From: CAYLQD01 sp043819695
GTDB lineage: Bacteria > Planctomycetota > PUPC01
Direction: 5' to 3'
Assembly (NCBI GenBank): GCA_043819695.1
Contig: JBDREM010000180.1
Location: forward strand, 1-8,782
Length of the DNA: 8,782 nucleotides
Numbering within the stretch: the first letter of the stretch is position 1; the number at the start of each line of letters is the position of its first letter. The translations under genes and the position numbers were made by a program. Below, one piece after another: positions 1 through 6,493 of the stretch. The notes under the pieces are model-generated. The model did no database searches. It was not told the origin of the DNA and was given only the letters and a program-made list of their open reading frames with translations.

Positions 1-2
1 CG

Positions 3-1106
3 CACCCCGGCCGGCTCCGGGTCGTGGGCCTGGCGGCCGGCGCGAACGCCGCGCGCCTGGTCGAGCAGGCGGCGCGCTTCCGTCCCCAGGCGGTGGCGAT
101 GGCCACCGAGGCGGCCCTGGCCGAGGCGCGCGCTGCGCTCGCCGCCCGCGAGGGCGTGGACGTCCGCGTGTCGGGCTTCGGGCCCGACGGGCTCGTCGCG
201 GTGGCCACGCACCCCGACGTCGATCTCGTGCTGTGCGCCTCGTCGGGCACCGCCGCGCTCGAAGCCGTGCTCGCCGCCATCGAGGCCGGCAAGGCCATCG
301 CGCTCGCCAACAAGGAGGTGCTGGTGATGGCCGGGCACCTCGTGATGGCGGCGGCCCGCCGGCGTGGCGTGCCAATCCTGCCGGTCGACAGCGAGCACAA
401 CGCCATCCACCAGTGCCTCCACGCCCGGCGCCCCGAGGAGGTCCGTCGGCTCATCCTGACCGCGTCGGGCGGGCCGTTCCGCGGCCTGTCCGCGCAGGCG
501 CTCGACAGCGTGTCGGCCGGCGACGCGCTGCGCCACCCGACGTGGAGCATGGGACCGAAAATCACGATCGACTCGGCCACGCTGATGAACAAGGGCCTCG
601 AGGTGATCGAGGCCCACTGGCTGTTCGGCGTGCCAGCCGACCGGATCGACGTGCTGGTGCATCCGCAGTCGGTCGTCCACTCGCTCGTCGAGCTGCGCGA
701 CGGCTCGGTGATCGCCCAGCTGGCGGTCACCGACATGCGCCTGCCGATCCAGTACGCGTTCTCGTACCCGGACCGGTGGGACGGCGCGCTGCCCGCCCTC
801 GACCTCGCGCACCTGGGCCGGCTGGACTTCGAGCACCCCGACGTGGACCGGTTTCCCTGCCTCGGGCTGGCGTTCCGGGCGCTCCGAGCCGAGGGGGCGC
901 TGCCCGCCGTGATGAACGCGGCCAACGAGGTGGCCGTCGAGGCGTTTCTGTGCGAACGGCTGGCGTTTGGCGAGATTCCCGGCGTGATCGAGCGCACCAT
1001 GGACGCGTGCGAGGCGGGGGGCGGGCGGCCGGCGGGGACGCTCGCCGAGGTCCGCGCCGCCGACCGCTGGGCCCGGGACTATGCCGGAGGTCTGCTGGCG
1101 GGTTAG
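3..1106 (+). CDS. dxr: 1-deoxy-D-xylulose 5-phosphate reductoisomerase, 5'-truncated
   Basis: Dxr (IspC) carries out the first committed step of the cytoplasmic MEP isoprenoid pathway, converting 1-deoxy-D-xylulose 5-phosphate to 2-C-methyl-D-erythritol 4-phosphate with NADPH and a divalent metal. The frame is open from the window edge, and the residues before the GTG at 24 (HPGRLRV) already match the family, so that GTG is internal. Roughly the first 20-25 residues, including the GSTGSIG nucleotide-binding loop, lie outside the window. Visible landmarks are NKEVLVMAG, the metal-binding DSEHNAIHQ (Asp at 387-389, Glu at 393-395), TASGGPFR, HPTWSMGPKITIDSATLMNK with its Lys at 591-593 and Glu at 600-602, and MNAANEVAVEAF near the C-terminus. 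The catalytic and C-terminal domains look intact, and the gene ends at TAG. rseP follows 87 nt downstream on the same strand, a common bacterial arrangement that suggests co-transcription. Confidence 0.97.
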   Translation, partial: HPGRLRVVGLAAGANAARLVEQAARFRPQAVAMATEAALAEARAALAAREGVDVRVSGFGPDGLVAVATHPDVDLVLCASSGTAALEAVLAAIEAGKAIALANKEVLVMAGHLVMAAARRRGVPILPVDSEHNAIHQCLHARRPEEVRRLILTASGGPFRGLSAQALDSVSAGDALRHPTWSMGPKITIDSATLMNKGLEVIEAHWLFGVPADRIDVLVHPQSVVHSLVELRDGSVIAQLAVTDMRLPIQYAFSYPDRWDGALPALDLAHLGRLDFEHPDVDRFPCLGLAFRALRAEGALPAVMNAANEVAVEAFLCERLAFGEIPGVIERTMDACEAGGGRPAGTLAEVRAADRWARDYAGGLLAG

Positions 1107-1193
1107 AATGAGTACCTTCAGGGAAGTCCCGCCGCCGCCGCGACCGGCCGGGCCGCGCGACCGACCATTCATTGACGTTCCGTTGAGGGCTGC

Positions 1194-2516
1194 GTGTTGA
1201 CGAGCGTGCTGGCGTTCGTATTCGTGCTGGGCGTGCTGATCTTCGTCCACGAGCTGGGCCATTACCTCGTGGCCCGGCGGATCGGCGTCCGTGTGCTCAC
1301 CTTCTCGCTGGGCTTCGGGCCCAAGCTCCTCAACATTCGCCGGGGCGACACCGACTACTGCGTCAGCGCCATCCCGCTCGGCGGCTACGTCAAGATGGCC
1401 GGCGAGACCGCCGAGGACGAGCGGACGGGGGCCCCCGACGAGTTCCTGTCGAAGTCGAAGTGGCAGCGGTTCCAGGTGCTCGTCGCCGGGCCGGTGATGA
1501 ACATCCTGCTCGCCATCGTCGTGCTCGCCGTCGTGCTCTACCAGGGCGCCGACGTGCCGGCCTACGAGCAGCGGACGCCGATCGTCGGCCGCGTCGTCGA
1601 GGGGTCGGCGGCCGCGCGCGCGGGCAGCGAGACGGGCGACCGGATCGTCAGCATCGCCGACAAGACGGTGGAGACCTGGGAACAGGTCTTCATGGCGGTC
1701 CTGCCGAAGGCCAATCGCGAGGTGCGGATGGTCGTCCGGCGCGACGGGCTCGACCGGACGCTCCTGGTGACGCCCGACGCGCAGACCAAGTACGAGATCG
1801 GCGACATCGGCGTGCTGCCCGAGATCCATCCCCAGGTGATCAGCGTCTCGCCGGGCGATCCCGCCGCCGAGGCCGGCGTCCAGATCGGCGACGTCGTGCT
1901 CGGCGTGGACGACCGGATGGGCGTCAACCGGGCGGAGCTCATCGAGTACATCCAACAGCACGACGGCGCGCCCATCACGCTGCACCTCGACCGCGCGGGC
2001 GGCCGCGTCGATCTGACGCTGACGCCGAGGCTCAGGGGCGACGTCAGCATCATCGGCGCGATCCTCAGCATCTACGAGGTGCGGACGATCGAGCCGGGCC
2101 CGCTGCAGGCGATCCAACTGAGCCTCGAGCGCAACTGGGAATGGAGCCGGTTGATCGTCCAGACGCTCGTCGGGCTGTTCACGCGCGAAACGTCGGTCAA
2201 GCAGCTGATGGGACCGGTGGCGATCGCGGAGATGTCCGGCGGCGCCGCCGAGCTCGGCTGGCTCGCGCTCTTCAACCTGATGGCGCTGATCAGCCTCAAC
2301 CTGGGGCTGCTCAACCTCATGCCGATCCCGGTGCTCGACGGCGGCCACATCACGATCCTCGCGCTCGAGGGCCTCGCCCGCCGCGACTTCAGCATGCGCG
2401 TGAAGGAGAAGCTCCTGATCGGGGGCTTCGTCCTGCTGCTGATGCTCATGGTGACGGTCATCTACAACGACCTGACCCGCGTGCAGTGGATCGAGCACCT
2501 CATGTTCTGGCGGTAG
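1194..2516 (+). CDS. rseP: RseP-family site-2 zinc metalloprotease
   Basis: This is a 440-aa intramembrane metalloprotease of the RseP (YaeL/EcfE) family. In characterised species it makes the second cut in membrane-bound anti-sigma factors and clears signal-peptide remnants from the inner membrane. The zinc site HELGH is at residues 19-23 in the first membrane helix, and the third zinc ligand is in NLMPIPVLDGGH (residues 374-385, Asp382). GGYVKMAGE at 63-71 is the conserved membrane-associated loop. A second helix spans about 94-117. Two tandem PDZ domains follow, about 128-195 and 205-280, each with the SPGDPAAEAGVQIGD-type signature; two PDZ copies fit the Gram-negative RseP form. The last two helices lie around 350-380 and 405-425. 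The start is GTG at 1194, preceded by a GAGGG-like site at 1185-1189 with short spacing. The substrate here is unknown, because no sigma or anti-sigma gene is in the window. Confidence 0.95.
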   Translation: MLTSVLAFVFVLGVLIFVHELGHYLVARRIGVRVLTFSLGFGPKLLNIRRGDTDYCVSAIPLGGYVKMAGETAEDERTGAPDEFLSKSKWQRFQVLVAGPVMNILLAIVVLAVVLYQGADVPAYEQRTPIVGRVVEGSAAARAGSETGDRIVSIADKTVETWEQVFMAVLPKANREVRMVVRRDGLDRTLLVTPDAQTKYEIGDIGVLPEIHPQVISVSPGDPAAEAGVQIGDVVLGVDDRMGVNRAELIEYIQQHDGAPITLHLDRAGGRVDLTLTPRLRGDVSIIGAILSIYEVRTIEPGPLQAIQLSLERNWEWSRLIVQTLVGLFTRETSVKQLMGPVAIAEMSGGAAELGWLALFNLMALISLNLGLLNLMPIPVLDGGHITILALEGLARRDFSMRVKEKLLIGGFVLLLMLMVTVIYNDLTRVQWIEHLMFWR

Positions 2517-2520
2517 CGTT

Positions 2521-2538
2521 GACGTGAGGTCTCACGTC
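2521..2538. repeat. Near-perfect 18-nt inverted repeat after rseP
   Basis: GACGTGAG and CTCACGTC are exact reverse complements separated by GT, starting 5 nt after the rseP stop codon. RNA from either strand could fold into a 7-8 bp hairpin with a tiny loop. On the plus strand a pyrimidine-rich tract follows instead of a clean U-run, so it could be a weak terminator or mRNA 3' end. It could equally be a by-product of the adjoining heptamer repeat, because its right arm merges into the first repeat unit. Confidence 0.4.
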
Positions 2539-2600
2539 TCACTTCTGACTTCTCACTTCTCACTTCTGATTCCTCCCTTCTTCGTTGCGAATTCTCACTT
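2531..2600. repeat. Degenerate 7-bp tandem repeat, unit CTCACTT
   Basis: Ten consecutive 7-mers can be read in one register: CTCACGT, CTCACTT, CTGACTT, CTCACTT, CTCACTT, CTGATTC, CTCCCTT, CTTCGTT, GCGAATT, CTCACTT. The first five are near-perfect, the middle ones decayed, and the last returns to consensus. The tract fills most of the rseP-MATE spacer and is far less GC-rich than the genes around it. It has no coding sense and no spacer structure, so it is a short tandem repeat and not a CRISPR array. Any effect on expression of the flanking genes is unknown. Confidence 0.8.
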
Positions 2601-2640
2601 CTCCACCCGCCCCTCGCGTTCCCTGTGAAACAATGATCCG

Positions 2641-4083
2641 GTGAGCCCGCTCGAGTCCCCTCGGTTTCCGGTCGTGTCCGCGCACAGCGGCTGGCTCCGG
2701 CTGGAGCTCCGGCCGATGCTGTCGCTGGCCGTGCCGGTCATCATGGCCGAGGTCGGCTGGGTGTTGATGGGGATCGTGGACACGATCATGGTCGGACCGC
2801 TCGGTCCGGCCGCGATCGGCGCCGTTGGCGTGGGCTCCATGCTCTTCCTGGCGCTGGCGGTGTTCGGCATCGGCCTGCTGCTCGGGCTCGACACGCTCGT
2901 GTCGCAGTCGTTCGGCGCGGGACGGGTCGACGAGTGCCACCGGTGGCTGCATCACGGCGTCGCGCTCGCGCTGCTGCTCACGCCGCTCTTGACCGGAGTG
3001 GCGTGGCTCGGCACGGCGGCGCTCGACGCCTGGGGCTTCGCGCCCGAGGTGCGGGTCCTGACCGGACCCTACCTCGGGATCGTGATCTGGAGCACGCTGC
3101 CGCTGCTGCTGTACGCGGCGTTCCGGCGCTACCTCCAGGCGATCAACGCGGTCGGCCCCGTGATGTTCGCGCTGCTCTCGGCCAATGTCGTCAACGCGAT
3201 TGCCAACTGGGTCCTGGTCTACGGGCGCTTGGGCGCGCCGGCCCTCGGCACCAACGGCGCGGCATGGGCAACGGTGGCCTCGCGCGTCTACATGGCGGGC
3301 GTGCTGCTGGCCGCGATCGTGTGGCACGACCGCCGGCAGGCGTCGGGCCTGTTCGACGTGCCGCCGGTCATCGAGCCGGCCCGCCTCCGGCGGCTCGTGA
3401 CCCTCGGCCTGCCGGCGGCGCTCCAAGTGGTCCTCGAGATGGGCGTGTTCGCGGGAGCGTCGGCGCTGGCCGGACGTCTCGCGCCGGCCGCGCTCGCGGC
3501 CCACCAGATCGTCCTCAACATGGCCGCCTTCACGTTCATGGTGCCGCTCGGGCTCTCGTCGGCCGCGGCGGTCCGGGTGGGGCAGGCCGTGGGGCGCGGC
3601 GACTCGCCGGGCGCCGCGCGCGCCGGCTGGACGGCGCTGGCCGTGGGGCTCTCCTTCATGGCCGTCGCCGCGCTGACGTTCCTGCTGATACCCGCGACGC
3701 TGGTCCGCCTCTTCACGCCCGATCCCGCGGTCGTGCGGATCGGCGTGTCGCTGCTCTTCATCGCCGCCGTCTTCCAGCTCTTCGATGGCATGCAGGGCGT
3801 GCTGACCGGCGCGCTCCGCGGCGTCGGCGACACGCGGACGCCGATGCTGTGGAACCTGGCCGGCCACTGGTTTCTCGGCCTGCCGTTCGGCTACTCGCTG
3901 TGCTTCGTTTGGGGCTGGGGCGTGAGCGGTCTCTGGGTGGGCCTCTCGACGGGTCTGATCCTGGTGGGGCTCGTGCTGCTCTTCGTCTGGACGCGCCGGG
4001 TGGGGACGCTGGCCGGCGCCACGCTCGCTGCTCGTTCGGCGGCGGCCGGCTACCGGCCGCAGGCCGAAGGCCTCGAGCCCTAG
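2641..4083 (+). CDS. MATE family efflux transporter (NorM-like)
   Basis: This 480-aa inner-membrane protein belongs to the MATE family, which exports cationic drugs, dyes or metabolites in exchange for Na+ or H+. The N-terminal half has the usual pattern: LRPMLSLAVPVIMAEVGWV as helix 1, then GIVDTIMVGPLGPAAIGAVG around residues 44-63, where the VDT-MVG motif and its acidic residue are typical of NorM-like members. About twelve hydrophobic segments can be counted in two similar halves, the second beginning near RLVTLGLPAALQVVLEMGVF, as expected for the fold. The length is normal for the family. The start is the first possible one: an in-frame TGA lies at 2626-2628 and GTG is at 2641. No clear ribosome binding site precedes it. 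Heptamer-repeat spacers lie on both sides, and it converges with ispG. The substrate cannot be told from sequence; the dxr-rseP-ispG context gives no specific hint. Confidence 0.95.
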   Translation: MSPLESPRFPVVSAHSGWLRLELRPMLSLAVPVIMAEVGWVLMGIVDTIMVGPLGPAAIGAVGVGSMLFLALAVFGIGLLLGLDTLVSQSFGAGRVDECHRWLHHGVALALLLTPLLTGVAWLGTAALDAWGFAPEVRVLTGPYLGIVIWSTLPLLLYAAFRRYLQAINAVGPVMFALLSANVVNAIANWVLVYGRLGAPALGTNGAAWATVASRVYMAGVLLAAIVWHDRRQASGLFDVPPVIEPARLRRLVTLGLPAALQVVLEMGVFAGASALAGRLAPAALAAHQIVLNMAAFTFMVPLGLSSAAAVRVGQAVGRGDSPGAARAGWTALAVGLSFMAVAALTFLLIPATLVRLFTPDPAVVRIGVSLLFIAAVFQLFDGMQGVLTGALRGVGDTRTPMLWNLAGHWFLGLPFGYSLCFVWGWGVSGLWVGLSTGLILVGLVLLFVWTRRVGTLAGATLAARSAAAGYRPQAEGLEP

Positions 4084-4097
4084 CTGGGAGCCGCGCG

Positions 4098-4132
4098 GAG
4101 GCTTCAGGCTCCAGGCTTTGGGCTTCGGGCGT
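4098..4132. repeat. Second 7-bp tandem repeat, unit CAGGCTT
   Basis: Five 7-mers follow one another in register: GAGGCTT, CAGGCTC, CAGGCTT, TGGGCTT, CGGGCGT. The array sits 14 nt after the MATE stop codon, in the convergent spacer with ispG. The period equals that of the array at 2531-2600, but the unit differs (GC-rich and G/T-biased). This suggests that the host genome tends to build heptamer arrays between genes, as opposed to one sequence having been copied. Confidence 0.7.
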
Positions 4133-4143
4133 GTCACGCGGTC

Positions 4144-4163
4144 CCGCTGCAAGGACCCAGCGG
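4144..4163. terminator. Possible bidirectional hairpin between the MATE gene and ispG
   Basis: CCGCTG and CAGCGG are perfect 6-bp inverted arms around the 8-nt loop CAAGGACC. An overlapping pair, GGTCC/GGACC (4140-4157), offers an alternative fold. The site lies between two convergent genes, where a shared terminator would be expected. There is no U-tract on either side, so intrinsic termination is only a suggestion. Confidence 0.35.
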
Positions 4164-4177
4164 CCAACGCCCAGCGC

Positions 4178-5410
4178 CTACGCTCTCTTTGTGTACTTGC
4201 CCTCGACGTACCCGTCGATCAGCTCACGAAAGGCGACCGAGAGCTCCTCGTACGTGCCTCTGAGCGTCGTGGCGTGCACGCCGTCGATGTAGACGGGGCA
4301 GTTGGGCGCTTCGCCGGTGCCCGGCAGGCTGATGCCGATGTTGGCGGTCTTCGACTCGCCGGGGCCGTTGACCACGCAGCCCATCACGGCGAGCGTGAGC
4401 GTCTCGACGCCCTCGTGGGTCGTCTTCCATTCCGGCATCCGCGCGCGCACGTACTCCTGGACGCGCTCGGCCAGCTCCTGGAACGTGCTGCTCGTCGTCC
4501 GCCCGCAGCCCGGGCACGCCGTCACGCTCGGCGCGAAGGACCGCAGGCCCAGCGCCTGCAGCATCTCGCACGCCGCGTAGACCTCCTCGCGCCGATCGCC
4601 GCCGGGCCGGGGCGTGAGCGAGACGCGAATCGTGTCGCCGATGCCCTCGTTGAGCAGCACGCCCATCGCCGCCGCCGACCACACGAGGCCCTTGACGCCC
4701 ATGCCCGCCTCGGTCAGGCCGAGATGGAGCGGCTGTGTCGTCCGGCCCGACAGCTCGCGGTAGACGGCGATGAGATCGCGCGGGCGCGACACCTTGCACG
4801 AGATGATGATCTGGTCCTCGCGCAGGCCGGCCTCGAGCGCGAGCGCCGTCGAGTCGAGCGCGGAGATCACCATGCACTCGTTGATGATCTCCTCGGACGT
4901 CTTGCCCAGATCGCCGTCGGTGTTCTCCTGCATCTTCCGGACGACGAGCTCCTGGTTGAGCGAGCCGCCGTTGACACCGATTCGAACGGGTTTGCCCTGA
5001 TCGCGGGCCACCCGGCAGATCGTCGCGAACTGCTCGTCCCGCCGCTTGCCGGTGCCGACGTTGCCGGGGTTGATGCGGTACTTGTCCAACGCGGCCGCGC
5101 ACGCCGGATGCTTCGTGAGCAGCAGGTGGCCGTTGTAGTGGAAATCGCCGATGAGCGGCGCCGCGCAGCCGGCGTCGAGCATCCGGCGCTTGATCTCGGG
5201 CACGGCCGCGGCGGCCTCCGGCAGGTTGACGGTCACACGGACCAGCTCGGAGCCCGCTTCGGCCAGCTCGACCGACTGGCGCGCCGTCGCGGCCGCGTCG
5301 GCCGTGTCGGTCATCGTCATCGACTGCACGACAATCGGCGCGCCGCCGCCGACCTGGACGTCGCCGACCTTCACCCCGACCGTTCGATGGAGCTTGACTG
5401 CAGTGGACAT
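4178..5410 (-). CDS. ispG: 4-hydroxy-3-methylbut-2-enyl diphosphate synthase (flavodoxin/ferredoxin)
   Basis: IspG (GcpE) is the penultimate MEP-pathway enzyme: a cytoplasmic [4Fe-4S] protein that converts 2-C-methyl-D-erythritol 2,4-cyclodiphosphate to HMBPP. The 410-aa protein begins with a TIM-barrel domain (VGGGAPIVVQSMTMTDTADA, then RINPGNVGTGKRRDEQF and VRIGVNGGSLNQEL). It ends with the cluster domain: Cys299 and Cys302 in SVTACPGCGRTT, Cys345 in MGCVVNGPGES, and Glu352 seven residues later, the usual three-Cys-plus-Glu ligand set. The ATG at 5410 is preferred because AAGGA lies 5 nt upstream on the coding strand and MSTAVKLHRT fits the family start. A longer reading from 5530 adds 40 Arg-rich residues without family character. 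It shares a pathway with dxr in the same window but is inverted relative to it. Transcription converges on the MATE gene and diverges from the gene at 5581. Confidence 0.97.
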   Translation of the reverse strand: MSTAVKLHRTVGVKVGDVQVGGGAPIVVQSMTMTDTADAAATARQSVELAEAGSELVRVTVNLPEAAAAVPEIKRRMLDAGCAAPLIGDFHYNGHLLLTKHPACAAALDKYRINPGNVGTGKRRDEQFATICRVARDQGKPVRIGVNGGSLNQELVVRKMQENTDGDLGKTSEEIINECMVISALDSTALALEAGLREDQIIISCKVSRPRDLIAVYRELSGRTTQPLHLGLTEAGMGVKGLVWSAAAMGVLLNEGIGDTIRVSLTPRPGGDRREEVYAACEMLQALGLRSFAPSVTACPGCGRTTSSTFQELAERVQEYVRARMPEWKTTHEGVETLTLAVMGCVVNGPGESKTANIGISLPGTGEAPNCPVYIDGVHATTLRGTYEELSVAFRELIDGYVEGKYTKRA

Positions 5411-5415
5411 GGCAA

Positions 5416-5420
5416 TCCTT
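5416..5420 (-). promoter_or_regulatory. Ribosome binding site deciding the ispG start
   Basis: The coding strand reads AAGGA, then TTGCC, then ATG, a 5-nt spacing. This fixes the start at 5410 over the upstream in-frame ATG at 5530. Confidence 0.75.
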
Positions 5421-5489
5421 GCATCATACCATCGCCGGCGGCACGCGCCCCGTGCCCATCTGGCGCGGAAGTCCAGTGATGTCAGCAGG

Positions 5490-5518
5490 TTGGAGTGAGG
5501 GACGTTCCGTGGCATACT
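5490..5518 (+). promoter_or_regulatory. Possible sigma70-type promoter for the secreted protein gene
   Basis: TTGGAG (5490-5495) and CATACT (5513-5518) are separated by exactly 17 nt, with TG one base before the -10 element (TGG-CATACT), giving an extended -10. The match to consensus is 3/6 and 4/6. A start of transcription near 5525 would leave a leader of about 55 nt before the ATG at 5581. The position in the divergent spacer is right, but the call rests on these matches alone. Confidence 0.4.
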
Positions 5519-5569
5519 GAGAGCATTCAACGTGCGACGTCCGGCGCCTGCCTGCCGGCGGGGAAGCTC

Positions 5570-5575
5570 AAGGAG
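5570..5575 (+). promoter_or_regulatory. Ribosome binding site deciding the start at 5581
   Basis: AAGGAG is followed by TGAAC and then ATG, a 5-nt spacing. The alternative in-frame GTG at 5575 overlaps this site and could not use it, so the ATG at 5581 is chosen. Confidence 0.75.
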
Positions 5576-5580
5576 TGAAC

Positions 5581-5934
5581 ATGCGGAGAGTGTTGCGGCT
5601 GTCCGGCCTCGCGATGGCCCTGATTCTGCTCGTCGCCGCCACGGGGCGCGCGATGGCGCAGCAAACGATGACCGATGCCGACGTGAAGCGGCTCGAGCTC
5701 AACCTCAACGACGCGCGCAACGACCTGGCGGCGCTCAAACAGCGCGACGCCCGTCTCGCTGCGACGCTTCAGAGGGAGCTCGACGCGATCGCGGAAGAGA
5801 TCACTTATCTCCGGGTCAAGATGACGAAGGAAGGCAACGTGCCCCGGAGCGACTACATGGACCTGCGCGACCGGATCGACGATCTGCGCTCGCGCGCCAG
5901 GCTACCGCGATTAACAAGATCATCGGCGCAATAA
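5581..5934 (+). pseudogene. Small secreted coiled-coil protein, C-terminus lost at junction
   Basis: The reading frame gives 117 residues. The first 26 look like a Sec signal peptide: MRRVLRLSG, a hydrophobic core (AMALILLVAA), then AMA before QQ as a signal peptidase I site. The mature part (TMTDADVKRLELNLNDARND onward) is charged and heptad-like, consistent with a helical coiled coil ending in YMDLRDRIDDLRSRA. I recall similar proteins from Acidobacteriota that continue into a further domain after this helix, but cannot confirm that here. From about residue 107 (base ~5899) the frame reads RLPRLTRSSAQ, encoded by the AT-richer sequence, and stops at once. The native C-terminus therefore appears to be missing. 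The function is unknown; an envelope or periplasmic location is inferred from the signal peptide. The break may be an assembly join and not a true mutation. Confidence 0.65.
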
Positions 5935-6317
5935 TCAGGTATGGTATCATCTTTTTTTACCCCGTTAGATCGTAGCAATCCCAAAACTTTTTTATATGAT
6001 TCTGCCTCAATCCAAGTTGAATAATGAATCCCGCAAATAAATTCTTTCTCTTTATTTTTTCTTGCCTTCTTCTCTTCGAATGATTCAGGTATCCTAAATC
6101 GTTCATTTACAGAAGCCTTTTCAATTCCTCTTACGACTGTCCTAGAATCTTGATCTAAAACGGAAACCAGCCAGCGAACAGCCATTTCAGCAAGTATCCT
6201 GGAAGTGATTTTTCTTCTCTTCAAAGTTCTCCTGACCAAACTATCTAAATCGCCCTCTTCCCCGCCTATTTCTTCTTTGATATCATTTTTGATATCCCAA
6301 ATATCACTATATTCCAT
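5853..6317 (-). pseudogene. Hypothetical protein, 3' end replaced at junction
   Basis: The gene begins at ATG 6317 with a good ribosome binding site (GGAGGG on the coding strand at 6328-6323, 5-nt spacing) and a TATAAT box upstream, so it is probably a real gene. The reading frame gives 154 residues, but only about the first 138 (to DDLVNR) belong to the AT-rich sequence. The tail ARERRSSIRSRRSM is antisense of the GC-rich gene at 5581 and is not native. The body is soluble, charged and largely helical, with an acidic start (EEIGGEEGDLDSL), a basic stretch TLKRRKITSR, and KKARKNKEKEFICGIHYSTW. No signal peptide or membrane segment is visible. I do not recognise the family. It may be a phage-encoded protein by association with the genes to its right, though it has its own promoter. 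Confidence 0.55.
5895..5912. other. Composition junction between two unrelated sequence types
   Basis: Left of about 5,898 the sequence is strongly GC-rich with G/C third positions; right of about 5,912 it is AT-rich with runs such as TTTTTTT at 5951-5957. Both reading frames crossing the point are disrupted: the plus-strand secreted protein loses its end, and the minus-strand gene from the right runs on into antisense of that protein. I see no transposase, integrase, tRNA or clear direct repeat at the join. GCGCC (5894-5898) and GGCGC (5925-5929) are inverted arms around it, possibly by chance. Confidence 0.75.
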
Positions 6318-6346
6318 AATTGCCCTCCGTCCTTTTATTTCCTTTT

Positions 6347-6352
6347 ATTATA
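6347..6352 (-). promoter_or_regulatory. TATAAT -10 box upstream of the 6317 gene
   Basis: A perfect TATAAT lies on the minus strand, 30 nt before the ATG at 6317, and transcription would start near 6340. The best -35 candidate at 17-nt spacing is TTAAGG, which matches only half of the consensus. The short direct repeat TTTCGGGTTTCGGGT lies between the two elements and could be an operator half-site pair, though this is speculative. The box indicates that this gene is transcribed separately from the operon to its right. Confidence 0.5.
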
Positions 6353-6456
6353 ACCCGAAACCCGAAAAACCTTAATTTTTTTATTTGTCAGGAAAATAAA
6401 GTTGTTAAGATTGCCCGCCTAAATCCCCCTTAAATACTAATTTCTACCGGTCAAAC

Positions 6457-6493
6457 AGGGTGCTAGGCAGGTCTTTATTCCTAACCTGACCCT
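6457..6493 (-). terminator. Inverted repeat just after the ATPase-lobe gene
   Basis: Immediately after the stop codon of the 225-aa gene, the minus strand reads AGGGTCAGGT, an 11-nt loop, ACCTG, a 6-nt bulge (CCTAGC) and ACCCT. This is a 10-bp stem interrupted by the bulge. It is well placed to end the operon transcript, but no U-run follows, so the call is tentative. Confidence 0.35.

Noticed and set aside
24..26. GTG at 24 as the start of dxr
   Set aside because: Family-like residues are encoded before it, and starting here would remove the NADPH-binding loop. The true start is outside the window.
1104..1109. TAGAAT as a -10 box for rseP
   Set aside because: It overlaps the dxr stop codon and no -35-like hexamer lies 16-18 nt upstream. 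Read-through from dxr is simpler.
1562..2461. Two minus-strand reading frames opposite rseP
   Set aside because: Both are Ser/Arg/Thr-rich mirror frames of a well-supported gene, with no ribosome binding sites of note.
2531..2600. CRISPR array
   Set aside because: The 7-bp units are directly adjacent without spacers, there are no cas genes, and the copies are degenerate.
2560..4167. Long minus-strand reading frame (535 aa) opposite the MATE gene
   Set aside because: It is antisense to a clear membrane transporter. Its product is a low-complexity Arg/His/Glu/Gln-rich sequence typical of reading GC-rich DNA in the wrong frame.
5423..5431. Extended -10 (TGG-TATGAT) upstream of ispG on the minus strand
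   Set aside because: The predicted transcript would begin at about 5416, inside or after the AAGGA site needed for the chosen start, and no -35 element is visible.
4118..5479. Long plus-strand reading frame (453 aa) opposite ispG
   Set aside because: It is antisense to ispG, rich in Arg/Ala/His with no recognisable domain, and starts within the hairpin and repeat region.
5894..5929. Attachment site or transposon terminal repeat at the junction
   Set aside because: Only a 5-bp inverted pair (GCGCC/GGCGC) is present. There is no tRNA end, direct repeat pair, integrase or transposase in the window.
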